64,000 nucleotides of DNA, from the NCBI GenBank assembly GCA_036362985.1, contig JAYGXS010000009.1:12047839-12111838 (forward strand). The letters are read 5' to 3'. The translations under genes were made by a program, and so were the position numbers. The notes under the pieces were generated by a model. It searched no databases. It had not been told where the DNA came from and saw nothing but the letters and a program-made list of their open reading frames with translations. The stretch comes from Ligula intestinalis. Taxonomy: Eukaryota; Platyhelminthes; Cestoda; Diphyllobothriidea; Diphyllobothriidae. Each line of letters starts with the position of its first letter. Within the stretch, counting starts at the first letter, position 1. Positions 1-9,765 of the stretch are shown in pieces.

Positions 1-500
1 GCAATGGCTTGCTCAGCCCATATTCGAGGATAGTTGCTCGCTTGGGTGCTAATTGCTCGATGGTCGGCGTGCGGGTCGCGACCTGCTGAATTGTCCTCAC
101 GCCCGTAATGGTTTTGAGCGTGCTGATTGCTCCGCCATCTGGCTCCCTTGTGCTGATGGTAAGAAGAAGAAGATCATGCGACCGCTGGGACCACCTGACG
201 TTTCGAAGTCTGCCGCGGATTCTTCATCAGAGACATTAGCATAAACGGTAGCAGAAACGGGTAGTTCATGCACAGGGAGTTTCAGTATCTCTAGGACACG
301 ATCACTTTGGCACTGCACACTCATGACAATTACCGACTCCCCGATTGAGGATTATTGCCCGCTTGTGCGCTAATGGCTTGATAACCGGCGTACGGGTCGT
401 GACCTGCTGAACTTTCATCACACGCGGTGGAATTTGACGCGATGATTGCTCGGCCAGATGATTCACCGGCGTCGGCGTTAAATGGCGAGTTGGCCTGTGC
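1..500 (-). repeat. Tandem terminal repeat (pLTR-like) of a Penelope-like element, family A
   Basis: Two related segments, about 1-150 and 340-490, share the same order of short blocks (for example gacctgctgaa, then atgattgctc) and are separated by about 190 bases that contain the ribozyme-like motif at 185-236. The same blocks occur at 17,490-17,760 and 54,600-54,830 at the 3' end of minus-strand PLE fragments, which assigns this to PLE family A. Tandem, partly duplicated terminal repeats are a known habit of PLEs. The coding part of this copy is missing and the left side is cut by the window edge. Confidence 0.6.
185..236 (-). ncRNA. Hammerhead-ribozyme-like motif (copy a)
   Basis: On the minus strand the core box CTGATGA (230-224) is followed by a 19-base GC-rich imperfect hairpin and then GAAACGTC (204-197). 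The palindrome ACGT (201-198) allows helix III to form between two molecules, as in minimal dimer-type hammerheads. Helix I can pair TCT before the core with AGG after the cleavage position. The closing pair of helix II is A-C here, so this copy is probably weakened. It lies between two terminal-repeat copies of PLE family A, the expected place for such ribozymes. An alternative is chance conservation of decayed coding sequence. Confidence 0.5.
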
Positions 501-1430
501 GTTCCCCAAGTGGCGACTGGTTTTTGCCTAATTGAGCTGTAGTGGTCCTTGCCTTATCCTGTATGTTAAGGCTAAGAAGGTTCAACCCTAACACGGTGAG
601 AAAGACGGATTGTTAGGAAAAGTGCATTCTGAAGAAGGATAGGAGAATAGATGGAAAGAGTTTTGACTCGCGGACTAGTGCGTCCGTTCCCTATTCGGGT
701 CGGGTCCGGAATGAGGCTTGAAGGCAGACACTGCAGTGTAGTTTCTGTCCCACGAATTGAGGCCAACCTTATAAATGAGGTCAATCTACTAAGGTGGGAA
801 TTTCTTTAGACGGATTGAGGTCAAGCCACTGTGGGTTGAGGCCAGAATAGGGGAGACTTGGTGCGTGTGTTTGTGTGCGCGTCAGTTGCGTCTGGCAGCA
901 GTGACGGTCGCCCGTCCGTTTGGGCATGCCTCGAGGCACGCGGGAAAACTGCTTGGCGCGAGGTCCTAAGCTCTGAGTGACCTCGTCTGTTACGTCAAGC
1001 GTTAGGAGGGTGTTGGTCAGACAAGACCACTACAGCCTGCTGGACGCCTGACCTTCCTGTCGTGGCCTCAATCCGTCTAGACCTCAAGGTTGTGGCAGCC
1101 GCCAAACTTACTGGTGCGAGACACAGGCCGCCCACATTGATACCTACCCACACGGTGTCCAACCAATCACAGACCGACCTAGTCAGTGAACGCTCTCTGT
1201 CTACTGGCCTGACTGCTCTCAAATTGGCACTTGGGACCCGGTCAATCTCCTGAGTGGTCGTGTTCTCCCAAGTCAGGCTTCTTCCATCTACCCTCCGTTC
1301 CTATGTACACAATATACTATCCCTTCCACTCTGGCCGTCCCAAGACTTCTTCTCTACCAAGTAACCATGGTCTGAAGATCGCAGTTGTTGGGTTCAACTC
1401 ACTTAACCCCCCGCGATAGAGCCTCTACGC
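501..1430. other. No recognisable gene
   Basis: I see no domain-bearing frame, tRNA or transposon end here. Short open frames (up to 75 codons) lack recognisable protein sequence. The segment is probably old repeat or intergenic DNA between PLE fragments. Confidence 0.5.
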
Positions 1431-1725
1431 TGATTATGGATTTGGGAGGTCATTGCACTTGTTTATAGACTGGGGCCAAGTGAACCATGACTCAGATAAT
1501 TCGCGATTCACACGAGTGTCACCTCTCACAAAAATTTCGGCCTCATCAAATTTGAATGTGTGGCTGAGTCTCGTCGAATGAACCGCAACTCGAGAATTAC
1601 TGTCCTTTCTCCGCACTGCTGCCACGTGTTCGGCAATTCGTGAAGTGAGAAGTCTTCCAGTTTCTTCGATGTAGTTCGTTTGTCCGCAACTGCACCAATC
1701 CTATAGACGAGTCCAGATGTTTATT
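1431..1725 (-). pseudogene. PLE family A fragment: end of GIY-YIG region
   Basis: The minus-strand frame at 1,434-1,625 reads AAVRRKDSNSRVAVHST, then HTFKFDEAEI and ESWFTWPQSINKCNDL. These are the residues that follow the GIY-YIG core in the intact-looking PLE frame at 54,595-55,701. The GIY-YIG core itself (about 1,630-1,720) is shifted out of frame. PLE proteins combine a reverse transcriptase with a GIY-YIG endonuclease that nicks the target. This is a short, non-functional remnant, pointing away from the plus-strand copy that starts near 1,845. Confidence 0.75.
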
Positions 1726-1739
1726 GCAGTGAGAGTGTC

Positions 1740-1790
1740 AATGGCTCTGCTGCTTGATCCGCGACGGACTTCGAAACGTCAGGCGAATAA
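1740..1790 (+). ncRNA. Decayed hammerhead-like motif (copy b)
   Basis: This is closely similar to the motif at 185-236: a hairpin with the arm pair ATCCGCG / CGGACTT is followed by CGAAACGTCAGG. The first core box has changed from CTGATGA to CTGCTGC, so it could not fold into an active hammerhead. The ACGT palindrome is preserved. It lies just upstream of the plus-strand PLE family A copy beginning near 1,845, consistent with a 5' terminal repeat. Confidence 0.45.
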
Positions 1791-1844
1791 AAGTCTTGGC
1801 CCTGCGGTCGCATCCTCTTCTCAATTACTTCCCGGAACTCGCCC

Positions 1845-2600
1845 GTTCGCTTGTATTGGGGTTCTGATGGTTTCCACAATGGCCTGAACACTAAAGTGTT
1901 CAGGAAAGCAACCAACACTAGGCAAGTCCTGAACCAAAACAGGAACTACCCAATCGGTCACAAACACAGCTGCGTAAGAGCGCTACACCGGTGCGTTGAG
2001 ACGCATTGCAGCGAAGTGGAAGACAAAGTTGCTAAAATTACAACATACTCGACGGGTACTAAGAGTGAGCGGTTACCCGCAAAATTTTATCAACCAGTGC
2101 ATATGCAAGCGAGAAAAAGCCCCGTCCAAGTAGCCAAACAGTTTGGCGGGCTCTTTTGTACGTGAAGAATATATCAGGAGAGGTCAGTCGTCTACGCACC
2201 CCACTCGGAGTTGGAGTCACGCACAGGCCAGATGCAACCATCAGGCACCGGGTCATGAGGCCGAAAGACCCACTGCTGCGGCAGGAAACAGCTGGAGTCG
2301 TTTACCGGATCTGGTATATTTTTGGACAAAGCAACTACGTCAGAGAAACCGGAAGATTACTCCGAACGCGAATGGCCGAGTATGCAGCGGTGGTGAGGAA
2401 GAAAGACACCAACTCCCAGGTTGCAGCTCACTCCACAGGACCTGGCCATATTTACCAGTTCGACGAGGCCGGAATCCTCACAAGAGGTGACAACCGCGTG
2501 AGCCGCGAGCTGCTCGAGTCATGGTTCTCAGGCCCCCAGTCCATCAACAAGCACAACGATTTGACCTTCCTATATTGCGTACTGAGACATTGCCTGAGCA
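1845..2600 (+). pseudogene. PLE family A fragment: thumb/linker and GIY-YIG endonuclease
   Basis: The first frame (from 1,851) carries GLNTKVFRKATNTRQVL and HKHSCVRALHRCVETHCS, which match the region after the RT palm in the 54.6-55.7 kb copy. The frame shifts near 2,140 and continues as PLGVGVTHRPDATIRHRVM, then the GIY-YIG stretch VVYRI..SNYVRETGRLL and the tail ESWFSGPQSINKHND. In the YIG part the usual Gly is Arg (NYVRET), so the nuclease is likely dead. The RT palm is missing. The family A sequence stops before about 2,700, where a different PLE family begins on the same strand. Confidence 0.82.
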
Positions 2601-2694
2601 AGAGAATCAGTCACATGGGAAGGACTGGGTGCAACGTCCAACGTCTAGAAGCAGAAGGTAAAGATGAGACCAAGGCATCGGAAGACTCCACCTG

Positions 2695-4176
2695 GAAAAT
2701 GATCAAGCTTATGTTGGATAATAATCTAATGGATTCCAAAACAGCTCTGCCCTAAAACCCAGGGACTCATATATCTCACGACTATATGGTTTACCAAAAA
2801 CACACAAAAAGGATATTCCTTTACGGCCAATTCTATCCATGTCAAACTCACCATTTCATAGACTAGCACAATGGCTTGTGAAAGAATTAGAACCAATTCG
2901 CAAAAGGTTTTCTTCTTACACATTAAAAGATAGTTTCCATTTTGTCGATGAAGAAATGACATAAATTTCCGAAAAACACATGATATCCTTGGACGTTGAG
3001 TCATTATTTACCAACGTTTCCTTGGAAGAAACTTTAGATATCATTTGCACTTATTCCTCGGATACCCGTCTGGCCCCTGAAATATTACGGAACTTACTGC
3101 AATTATGCACAAAGAATGTCCAATTCCTATTCAATGGACAATTATACCGACAAATTGACGGAGTCGCGATGGGAAGCCCACTAGGACCTACCTTTGCTGA
3201 CCTATTTATGGGCCATTTAGAAGATAAAGTATCTGCCAAATTGAACAATGACACACTATAAAAACTGTATGTAGATGATCTATTTACGATTGTGGACAAT
3301 CCAAGGGAAGCCAAAGGATTATTGTCTACAATGAACAGTCTGCATCCTAAGATAAAATTTACCATGGAACAGGATAACCATCTTTCCGTTCTCGACGTTA
3401 ACTTATCCAGACAGAAAGATGGTTCCATTACACGGACGGTCTTCCATAAAAACACCTGGAAAGGACAGTATTTACATTATCTGAGTTTTGTTCCCATTCA
3501 ATGGAAACGTAACTTGGTATATACTCTTTTCCAGAGGACCAGAATGATCTGTTCTACGGATACATTGGATGATGAATTAACCAACCTTAATTGCACCCTT
3601 ATGAAGGGAGGATATCCAAGTCAATTTATAGACAAATACATTAAACCTCTAAGACCTAAATTGACGCAACAATTAGCACCAAAAAAGCCCGTCTTCATTT
3701 CCTTACCATTCAAGGGCGATAACATACTAAACACCATCAAAAGACGCCTTCTCAATGCCATTGAAAGGACGTACTATGCTGCTGATCTGATAATTTGCAA
3801 TCCGACAAAGCCTTTACCAGTTCCTCATGCGAAGGATGCCATGCCGTTGCACGCCACTTCAAACTGCATTTATGAATTAACATGTGCTTGCGGATGCAAG
3901 TACATAGGGCGAACGCAGAGGCGATTGGCCACCAGAGCTAAGGAACATTTACCTAGCTGGCTAATGAAACAAGAAAACACAATTCCCCGATCCTCAATTA
4001 CTGAACATCTGTTAGACTCGGGCCATTCTGTTGACCCCAAAACGTCCTTCCGAGTACTTGTTCGAGCACGAACAACTCGCACTTTACGCTACCTGGAGGC
4101 AGCCTACATACGGCGGGTCAAACCCGACCTATGTAAACAGTTGGAGCATGTAGTGAACCTAACTTTGCCTTGGTAA
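2695..4176 (+). pseudogene. Penelope-like element, family B: RT plus GIY-YIG, two nonsense codons
   Basis: One continuous frame runs from about 2,722 to the stop at 4,174-4,176, broken only by TAA at 2,962-2,964 and TAA at 3,259-3,261. In order it shows the RT entry motif RLYGLPKTHKK (2,779 on), palm motif A in ISLDVESLFTNV, the primer-grip motif GVAMGSPLGPTFADLF, catalytic YVDD (just after the second stop), a thumb/linker region, and a GIY-YIG nuclease: CIYELTCACGCKYIGRT, then RRLATRAKEH. All RT aspartates and the GIY-YIG residues look intact. The N-terminal part upstream of the first RT motif is missing. PLE proteins copy their RNA and insert it using the GIY-YIG nick. This is the best preserved PLE frame in the window. 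The family differs clearly from families A and C. Confidence 0.9.
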
Positions 4177-4364
4177 CATTGGCTCCCTGTTTTTACATTT
4201 GTTACTTCAGGTGTTTTTCCCTGTTATTTTTGCTGACCATAGCTTTTGAACTTCTTATGTTATTGATTAGCCACTTGGTCACTCCTTATGACCTTGTGTT
4301 GATATCGATTTTTCTGTACGAATTCATTGTGTATCTTCTCTTTTGTGATTCACTTTAAGTAATG

Positions 4365-4412
4365 AGAGGCGGCAACTGACGAGCTCTCTCGAAATGATAT
4401 GGATCCAATAAA
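4365..4412 (+). ncRNA. Possible hammerhead-like motif downstream of PLE family B
   Basis: CTGACGA (4,376-4,382), eight bases (GCTCTCTC), then GAAATGATA (from 4,391) lie 200 bases after the family B stop codon, the same relative place as the motifs behind families C and D. Helix II is poor in this copy and the palindrome (AT-G-AT) has an extra base, so this may be a decayed ribozyme or chance. Confidence 0.25.
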
Positions 4413-4900
4413 TCATTTCGCTGCTATTGCCATATTTAAATTAATAAGTTTAACCCTTGTCACTACGATCTCCCAATATCGGCTCCTTAGGTGAAGACGG
4501 AAGTCATGGGAAGGCGAGGGCGGTAGGAATGAAGAATAGGAAGGAGAGGATTTGACTATCGAAGTGCGTGTTCAGCCACAAGGGGGGGGGGGTTAAGTCC
4601 GAGGGGATGCTTGGCGGCAGTCAACTGAGTGGCCACCGAAAGCTGTCTCTGTCTTAATCAGCGTTGAAGGTAATTGGCCAGACCGAGGAGGTTACGTAAT
4701 GGCATGGGCGCAGCCACGAGTTCGCGTGTCAGTGGATTGCGCGAGACAAGCAAGCAGCTGGCCCCAAAGGCGTGCTGAGGATTGCAATAACGTGACCCCA
4801 TGTAGGTGTGACATAAGAGGTCACTACCAGTTCAGTGCACGAACGGGTTTCTCAACTCCGAAAGGCCATATCTTTTGCGCATATTCTTGGCATAAGGCAT
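4413..4900. other. No recognisable gene
   Basis: This is presumably the 3' flank of PLE family B followed by unassigned sequence. It holds a G homopolymer at 4,582-4,592. No domain-bearing frame was seen. Confidence 0.4.
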
Positions 4901-4929
4901 CTCAACGTGACCAGTGGGCCGATCGAAAC

Positions 4930-5190
4930 CCACAGAACAAAAAGCACATGGCTCAATGCTTGGAGTGTTGGACTTCTAAATAATCGGTGGCGGACTTGAT
5001 CCTTGGGTGGTGCAAACGTTAGTCCTGGGTGTTGGCGTTCTGGTGCTTGACAAGTTTTCCTCCTAATCCTTGTCAGCAACCGCTTGATGGCGACTAATGT
5101 GCCAGAAGTAATCATGTCAGTCTCCCTTGACTTCGCCGGTAATGCTAGAGCAGGACCAGTGAGTTTCGATAGTGATCGGTGAACATTCCT
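4930..5190 (+). repeat. tRNA-derived SINE-like repeat (copy 1, degraded)
   Basis: ATGGCTCAATGCTTGGAG (a pol III A-box-like stretch), then a degraded B-box region near CTTGATCCTTGGGTGGTGCA, follow the same order as the better copy at 5,235-5,480. The B box is no longer canonical. Confidence 0.4.
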
Positions 5191-5227
5191 CAATGAGTGT
5201 CTTTATCACCCGATCTTAACTGACAAG

Positions 5228-5480
5228 ACACCGAGCTCGTGGCTCAATGTTTAGAACGTTGAAAATCGGTTCAATAGGTCGCAGGTTCGAGCCTCTGGTA
5301 ATGCACCACTTAGGGTTGGAAGTGGCTGGCAGACGATAGCTAAGAGATGGCCATTCCAATCTCCTTTGTTTTTGCCGGCCACTGCGTGACTCCCGGCAGA
5401 GCTCAACATTGAGCCCTACGGCAGAGCGAGGCAAAGCAGTTCCTTTAGCGATCAGTGAGCGCTCATAAACGAATGTCAAT
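5228..5480 (+). repeat. tRNA-derived SINE-like repeat (copy 2)
   Basis: GAGCTCGTGGCTCAATGTTT (A-box side) is followed 40-50 bases later by GCAGGTTCGAGCCTCTGG (B box GGTTCGAGCC), then TAATGCACCACTTAGGG. The body continues with a CTGGC..GATGGCC block and a TTTGTTTTTGCCGGC tail. The same order recurs at 16,640-16,800. The spacing of the A and B boxes suggests a tRNA-derived head, as in SINEs. No cloverleaf with a proper acceptor stem is visible, so it is not called a tRNA gene. Confidence 0.55.
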
Positions 5481-5504
5481 ATCTCTCTATCTAAACCGGC
5501 CAAA

Positions 5505-5660
5505 AAGGAGCACGCGGCTCAGTGGTTAGAGGGTAAGACGTCTGATCAAAAAGGTCACGAGTTCGAGCCTCGGGTAGCGCATGCTAAAAGTAGGAGCAAC
5601 TGTAAAGGCTTTGCTAACGGGAATCCCGTTTCTCCTGCTTAATGTGCAAGTCCTCAAGAA
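5505..5660 (+). repeat. tRNA-derived SINE-like repeat (copy 3)
   Basis: CACGCGGCTCAGTGGTTAGA (A box TGGTTAGAG-like) and ACGAGTTCGAGCCTCGGGTA (B box GTTCGAGCC) are spaced like an internal pol III promoter. The part after the B box includes GCGCATGC and a GGGAATCCCGTTTCTCCTGC stretch. It directly follows copy 2 in the same orientation. Confidence 0.55.
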
Positions 5661-6061
5661 ATCTGACAGTGCCGATGTATATGCTATTCATTTATGATTA
5701 TTAATTATATTTTTCTACCCAACCTTTTGCAGTAAATTGCGTTTAAATGCTACGACTCCAAACTTTACTACAGGCCGCTCTACCTGCGAAAGAGTTCTGC
5801 AGAGCCAAACTATGAGCAAAGATTCAGGGTGTCCCTGAAGTCATCTCCATCGTTATGGATGAAGACACTGCCAGAACCACAACAGTTCGATCGCCGAATT
5901 GAACGAGATCCACCATATGCACTCCACGGCAAGGTGAGCACAAGGACGGTGACCAGTGTGTGAGTTAGCTTACAGCGAGAGTGAACCTTCACTGTATCTA
6001 CCGCACCCTCTCCCCCTTCCTTCCACTGTGTTCAAGCCAAGGAGGCCGGAGGCGGTAGAGG
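5661..6061. other. No recognisable gene
   Basis: AT-rich 5' part, then mixed sequence. No domain, RNA gene or transposon end was recognised. Confidence 0.4.
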
Positions 6062-6540
6062 GTGCAGGTTGCCGCTACACCTGGCTCGCATCTCAGTGCT
6101 ATTATTGCCACATAAAGAAAAAAAACCCATTGCAGTCTGACCTACAGTTCACCTGCAAGGCTCTTCACGTGAAACGCACACTGAGCTGACTACACGGCTC
6201 CATTTATCCCTGTCACCTTCTAAGCCACGACCTTTTGTGCACCGCGACAAGTGACCGGTTAAGGTCACATACGTGTGTTTATCTTGGTTTTCTTCATCCT
6301 GACTGGCATTTCCACATACTTCGTTCCCAAGACTCCCCGCTTATGCTGGCTCCCAATATCTCAATACCTACCGTCCTATGTACAAGGAGTCTTCGATTTT
6401 GCACACATGACAAAGCTGACTACGCGGTTTGGGTGCAATTTTTAGTTGGCAACCCTCCAAGCTACGGCGCCTAGCGCATCATGACAGCTTCAAGTACGCA
6501 AATTTTTTTGTATTGAGGAAAGTACGCTGGGCTGTCAACA
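6062..6540 (+). repeat. Unclassified interspersed repeat R1, copy 1
   Basis: The block CACCTGGCTCGCATCTCAG and the block at 6,445-6,532 (TTGGCAACCCTCCAAGC ... TAGCGCA ... TTCAAG) recur in the same order at 7,720-7,962. The second block alone recurs at 21,413-21,500 inside Helitron copy 1. No coding potential is evident. The class is unknown. Confidence 0.5.
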
Positions 6541-6866
6541 CCCCCACCCTTCAGCAGCGGCAGGACCTATTCGATCACATGCGTATCCATGGCAACGCAT
6601 CGACTTGCTGGCTTTAGCAATCACACCATAATATACAACAGTATAGTTGACTGCGCGACCCACCCTATCAGGCGCCTGATCACCGACCTTATTCAGGTAT
6701 TGCTGTACCATTTTTAGCATTTGCTTCAGGCTTTAAGACCTCAGGATAATGCACAAAGGCGTATGCTCTAAAACAGCATCTGAAGCACCGGCACCATGCC
6801 CACAAACCGAACGTGACCAAGCTCCTATATCTTCTTCTGGGACAGCCAATCACAGTTGCCGCAGAA

Positions 6867-6960
6867 CGCTATTGACCAAGCAGTTGATCAAGCGGCCAGT
6901 GACTCACTCCCACACGACGCTTTTGCCTTCACGCCCACGGCATGCTAGCAAATAGACGCG
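6867..6960 (+). repeat. Unclassified interspersed repeat R2, copy 1
   Basis: CGCTATT...CCAAGC.G.TGATCAAGCGGCCAG, then GACTC, CACGC and AGACGCG follow in the same order at 63,799-63,880, 57 kb away. No coding content was recognised. Confidence 0.5.
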
Positions 6961-7608
6961 CACGCGGGGTCCGGGCCTGCCAAAGGTTGGGGTTTCAGAC
7001 AACCATAGAGGTCCTGCATTCAATAAACAACACCTATTGGTCTTATCCATTCTTTTCCCGTAAGAGACTGGGCATGATAATTCTAGTGCTCTGAGCACAC
7101 TCACGACTTAGACGTCTACCCTTCACCTTATCCCAGAAGCGCTGAATTGCCCTGACACTGACGGGTTGCCTCCAAACCCACGTGGCACAGTCCACTGTAC
7201 ATGAGTGGGTTTCGGGTTAGCAACTGGTTTTCTTCGCTGCCAAATACACGGGCTATTCTTCCACCTTCCTCGCCCCGACTTCTAATGATGTAAACCCCTG
7301 AAAGGTAACCATAATCAGCTAGAAAAATTCAGGTTTGTGGTCTGCCTCTTCTACCAAGAAGACAGCCACATTTGTGCTGAATGGCTGCCGGAAAGCTGTC
7401 CATTGTCAAAACTAGACTTTATCGCTGACTTGGAAGAATGAGGTGTTCGTCGTGAGTCACCGATTATTGAAGGCTAGTTGTTGTATCAACAGCAGAAGGA
7501 TCCCCAAATCACAAGTCTGGGGAAACTGAATGAATTCGGACAACTTTACTGCTCAATAAGCTTTACAGTAGCTGCTGCAAGCACCGCGTACAGAAACCAA
7601 TCGAGTCG
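6961..7608. other. No recognisable gene
   Basis: No domain-bearing frame, structural RNA or repeat boundary was seen in this stretch. Confidence 0.4.
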
Positions 7609-7681
7609 TTGTTAAAGTGTCTATGCGCGCGGGTTTAGCGAAGCTTGTTCAGTCATCAACCAATCAGGACAGGGTGCAGGT
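7609..7681 (+). repeat. Unclassified interspersed repeat R3, copy 1
   Basis: AAAGTGTCTATGCGCGCGGG, then TTTAGCGAA, CAATCAGGA and AGGGTGCAG, match 9,696-9,765 in order and spacing. It sits a little upstream of R1 copy 2, so R3 and R1 may be parts of one larger element. Confidence 0.5.
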
Positions 7682-7719
7682 GTTGGTTTCAGATCTCGCG
7701 ATCTGGCGCAGCTACGTCT

Positions 7720-7962
7720 GCCTTTAGGCGTGCCGCCACACCTGGCTCGTAACCCAGCTGATTGGGAGTAGCACAAAGGCCACAGTACGAAGGAACCATT
7801 GTAGTCTGAGTTGAAGTCCGCCAGTCAGTCTCTCCACACTAGGCTCACCGCGCTGTCCGACTTATCCAGTCGGTTGGCAACCATACAAACTGCGGCTTGT
7901 AGCGCACCATGATGGGTTCAAGCGCGTCATACGGTTTATAGTAAAAAAATCGCGCTGAGCCG
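7720..7962 (+). repeat. Unclassified interspersed repeat R1, copy 2
   Basis: CACCTGGCTCGTAACCCAG, then GTTGGCAACC, TAGCGCACC and GGTTCAAGCGCG, follow the same order as at 6,062-6,540. Confidence 0.5.
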
Positions 7963-8394
7963 CCGTTCTGTAGCCGACGCCCAGCATTGCTTTCGCCGGC
8001 GTCCTAAAGCTGCCTAAAGATCATCCACTATCGCAGTGAGTGCCTTCAGGCGAGCTGACCTGTATGACACTTGACCTACTTCCACACACATGTGTTTAGG
8101 CAGTCGCGGATGCACAAGCGCCACTTCGACACGCTTCGAGGAATGTCTCACGCACCAATCGGAAAACACTTGAAACTGCCCGTAGCTGTTAGGATCGCCC
8201 TGATCATCACAAACCACTGCGATAACACCTCTCTTTGCCTGGCAGGTTGACACTGACCGGTTACAGTGGTTGATTATTGATTTTCACGAAGTTATCATAC
8301 AACGGTGAATTGGCTTAACCAGCGTTCTTATCTCGTATCATTATGAAAGAGTTTTCTACTTGATTTAATCCCTGCGGAAAATGGCTTGTCTAGA
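7963..8394. other. No recognisable gene
   Basis: Open frames here (79 codons at most) show no recognisable domain. Confidence 0.4.
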
Positions 8395-8790
8395 ATAATA
8401 ATAAGAAGAAGCGATCGAATCCATCATCAGAGACAAATAAGGCTGATGAGGCTACCAGTGCTGCAGCATTTACAGGCCAAATAGCCGCTGCCATGACAGG
8501 AAACGCCTACAATCTTTTACCGAATCTGATGCAGTTACTGACAAAGTAACTACATAGGAGAAACTGGAAGACTACTCCACACGGCAGCGGCGATGAGGAA
8601 GGACGCCAACTTTCAGGCCACGACTCATGCGACGGGACCTGGCTACACCTTCCAAGTTTGAAAAGTTAAAATTCTCGCAAGAATTGACAGACACGTGAGC
8701 TGCTGCAGTTTTGGTTCTCCGAGCCGCAATCGATTAACAAACACGATGACGTTGCGGTTCCATATTCTGTGCTGAGTAATTCGCCACGCG
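8395..8790 (+). pseudogene. PLE family A fragment with GIY-YIG remains
   Basis: Plus-strand reading shows QSNYIGETGRLLHT (YIG half and the conserved GETGR), AAAMRKDANFQATTHATGPGY with FQV, then a frameshifted version of the family A tail ending in the region FGSPSRNRLTN. Two segments are deleted relative to the 54.6 kb copy. At 8,415-8,436 the reverse complement reads GTCTCTGATGATGGATTCG, related to the hammerhead-like motif at 185-236, but the second half is missing. The copy is non-functional. Confidence 0.7.
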
Positions 8791-9236
8791 GTGGGGGGAC
8801 ACGGGCAGCTTAAGGTTCCAATGTTGATTCATCATCACGTAAAGGATCGATAACGCTGTTGTAGCTATCGAGAAGAAACGATATAGACGCTGACTAACGA
8901 GCAAGCATCGCGTCGATTGCAAAGATCGCCGGTGAATTCGAGATCTGCTAAGTGGATTAGGCACGTGGCGGCATGGCAACTATATCCTATGAGTTCTACC
9001 TATCTAGCGGGCTTATCACCCTTTTTCTTTGATGATGCGTTCGAACGAGAATGCGAAACTTCAGGTCAATAAACGCCATGTTCCACCGATCACATTTTCG
9101 TCGCCTTTGACCCTTTTGCCAAACGATCGATAAGCTACGGTTCCAAAGGAGACTGCAAACGACCGTAGAAACTGAGGACGTGTGGCTGAACTGTGCAACG
9201 CAGCTGCCAATATCGACTAGACCTTTGCTTTGAATA
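8791..9236. other. No recognisable gene
   Basis: The minus-strand 98-codon frame ending near 8,996 has no recognisable domain. Confidence 0.4.
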
Positions 9237-9345
9237 ATACTGTTAGGATGACCGAGCACGTGAGCCATCACCCTTGTCATCCAGACAGACATCCTGAGGT
9301 CACGCCGGACAAAGGCATGCGAACAAAGGAAGCAAGAGGCCAGTC
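9237..9345 (+). repeat. Interspersed repeat R4, copy 1
   Basis: TGTTAGGATGACCGAGCACG, then GTGAGCCA, CATCCAGA, CCTGAGGTCAC and CAGACAAA, match 19,759-19,870 closely. The plus-strand frame encodes EHVSHHPCHPDRHPEVTPDK in this copy and a shifted version in the other, so R4 may derive from a coding element. The second copy lies just upstream of the PLE tail at 20.27-20.46 kb, so R4 may be an upstream part of that PLE family. That link is inference. Confidence 0.5.
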
Positions 9346-9695
9346 AGGTGCATACAGAACGGGCCAAGTCACACGACCTTCAACGACAGAAACCACGCGA
9401 AGAAGGCCAAGACGTTATGCGCACGCGAGACCGCTGTCATACTGACAGACAAGGAAATCAGGTCGATGCACGACAACTTGCCTCATGTACTAGCAAATCA
9501 CTCCCAGCATCTGACTGACTTTTTCGTTCAGTGATGTGGTTATGTCGGATTTCGACACCCGGACTAATTAATGAAACTCCTAGCGAGTATTATATCAAAA
9601 TAATAGGGACGTAACACGCAAGAGTGTTAAATGGGATAATATTGAAGAAACGAGCAAAACCGTAATAATTGTCAGCAAGTGCAGCTGCGTAGCTG
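9346..9695. other. No recognisable gene
   Basis: Nothing supported was seen here. Confidence 0.35.
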
Positions 9696-9765
9696 TAAAA
9701 GTGTCTATGCACACGGGTTTAGCGAAACCTTGTCCAGCAATCAGCCAATCAGGAAAGGGTGCAGA
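9696..9765 (+). repeat. Unclassified interspersed repeat R3, copy 2
   Basis: This matches 7,609-7,681 (AAAAGTGTCTATGCACACGG, TTTAGCGAAACCTTG, GCCAATCAGGAAAGGGTGCA). No coding content was recognised. Confidence 0.5.

Noticed and set aside
3846..4000. Stand-alone GIY-YIG homing endonuclease or DNA repair nuclease
   Set aside because: The GIY-YIG domain is in frame with a Penelope-type RT upstream; the same pairing recurs at 55 and 62 kb.
5505..5660. tRNA gene
   Set aside because: A and B boxes are present but no acceptor stem or anticodon arm can be drawn, and related copies share a non-tRNA body; a SINE head fits better.
8440..8460. Second hammerhead core (CTGATGAGG)
   Set aside because: No GAAA box follows at hammerhead spacing.
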